This document shows, in pieces, positions 5,258 to 5,550 of a stretch of 5,550 nt of DNA. Within the stretch, counting starts at the first letter, position 1, and each line of letters begins with the position of its first letter. Made by a program: the position numbers and the translations under genes. The notes under the pieces are model-generated. The model had not been told where the DNA came from, did no database searches, and saw nothing but the letters and a program-made list of their open reading frames with translations. Origin of the DNA: Saprospiraceae bacterium UBA2329 (GTDB taxonomy: Bacteria > Bacteroidota > Bacteroidia > Chitinophagales > Saprospiraceae); assembly GCA_002344975.1 (NCBI GenBank), contig DDUV01000093.1, positions 1 through 5,550 of the forward strand, written 5' to 3'.

Positions 5258-5550
5258 TCACACCGCCAGCCCGTTCACCATTTGCGCCAACACCTCGTTC
5301 AGGCGGTCAATGGCCAGCGGGATGTTCCAGTTGTCTTTGTTGCGCGGCTCCACATAGTTGGAAATGGCGCGGATTTGCAAAAACGGAGCCTGGGTCATCA
5401 GGCAGGCGTAGAAAAAAGCGGCGCCTTCCATGCTTTCCACCTGAGCGCCGAGGCGTTGTTGCAGCGCAGCGATACTCGCCTGAGAACCATGTACTTTGTT
5501 GACGCTCACGCCGGCTACTTTGGGCAGGAAATCATACGCCGAGCCGCCTT
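5258..5550 (-). CDS. mqnB: Futalosine hydrolase, C-terminal part (start beyond window)
   Basis: Ninety-six residues are visible, reading from GGSAYDF at the window edge to the TGA at 5260-5258. MqnB cleaves futalosine to dehypoxanthinyl futalosine and hypoxanthine, an early cytoplasmic step of the alternative (futalosine) route to menaquinone. The visible part matches the end of this nucleosidase family: VNKVHGS, then ESMEGAAFFYAC (the MEGA motif of the MTA/SAH nucleosidase and purine phosphorylase fold, near 5431-5420), then QIRAISNYVEPRN and a closing helix. In MTA/SAH nucleosidases the equivalent stretch reads ISD with a catalytic Asp; here it reads ISN, which I recall as typical of futalosine hydrolases. 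A GTG at 5509 is inside the conserved region and is not the start. About 110-130 N-terminal residues are missing. The main alternative is another MTA/SAH nucleosidase-like enzyme. Confidence 0.85.
   Translation of the reverse strand, partial: GGSAYDFLPKVAGVSVNKVHGSQASIAALQQRLGAQVESMEGAAFFYACLMTQAPFLQIRAISNYVEPRNKDNWNIPLAIDRLNEVLAQMVNGLAV

Noticed and set aside
5053..5502. 149-codon plus-strand open frame across the mqnB/propeller junction
   Set aside because: Antisense to two recognisable genes and without any motif.

Overview
The window looks like ordinary chromosomal DNA from a member of the Bacteroidota, perhaps a Saprospiria- or Chitinophagia-type organism, though the class is only a guess. 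Four things point this way. A perfect TAnnTTTG -7 promoter element with a correctly spaced TTTG lies upstream of the helicase gene. None of the starts has a clear Shine-Dalgarno sequence. One gene encodes a lipoprotein made of Reg_prop-type propeller repeats. The last gene encodes futalosine hydrolase, so menaquinone is probably made by the futalosine route. I see no transposase, integrase, phage gene, CRISPR array, tRNA or rRNA.

Layout: (1) 1-1140, plus strand: the 3' three quarters of an HtrA/DegP-type periplasmic serine protease with an intact catalytic triad and two PDZ domains; its start is outside the window. (2) 1141-1214: a convergent gap holding a long imperfect hairpin that probably ends transcription. 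(3) 1215-1811, minus strand: a small exported, probably outer-membrane, protein of unknown function. (4) 1812-2296: a 485-base divergent intergenic region. Its left part carries degenerate GGTTTCGGGTT-like and GATAAACTGC/AGATTACCA repeats. Its right part carries the helicase promoter and a leader of about 165 nt with several predicted hairpins. (5) 2297-4012, plus strand: a complete DEAD-box RNA helicase of the DeaD/CsdA/DbpA type with a C-terminal DbpA-like RNA-binding domain, followed by a strong bidirectional intrinsic terminator at 4035-4077. (6) 4140-5213, minus strand: a lipoprotein consisting of a single seven-repeat beta-propeller. (7) 5258-5550, minus strand: the C-terminal part of futalosine hydrolase (MqnB), 44 bases upstream of the propeller gene and probably co-transcribed with it.

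The genes do not form one pathway. HtrA handles envelope protein quality control, the helicase acts on RNA or ribosome assembly, MqnB belongs to quinone synthesis, and the two envelope proteins are uncharacterised. Nothing here amounts to a clearly new system. The parts most worth a second look are the structured helicase leader with its near-perfect inverted repeat, the degenerate intergenic repeats, and the stand-alone propeller lipoprotein behind mqnB.
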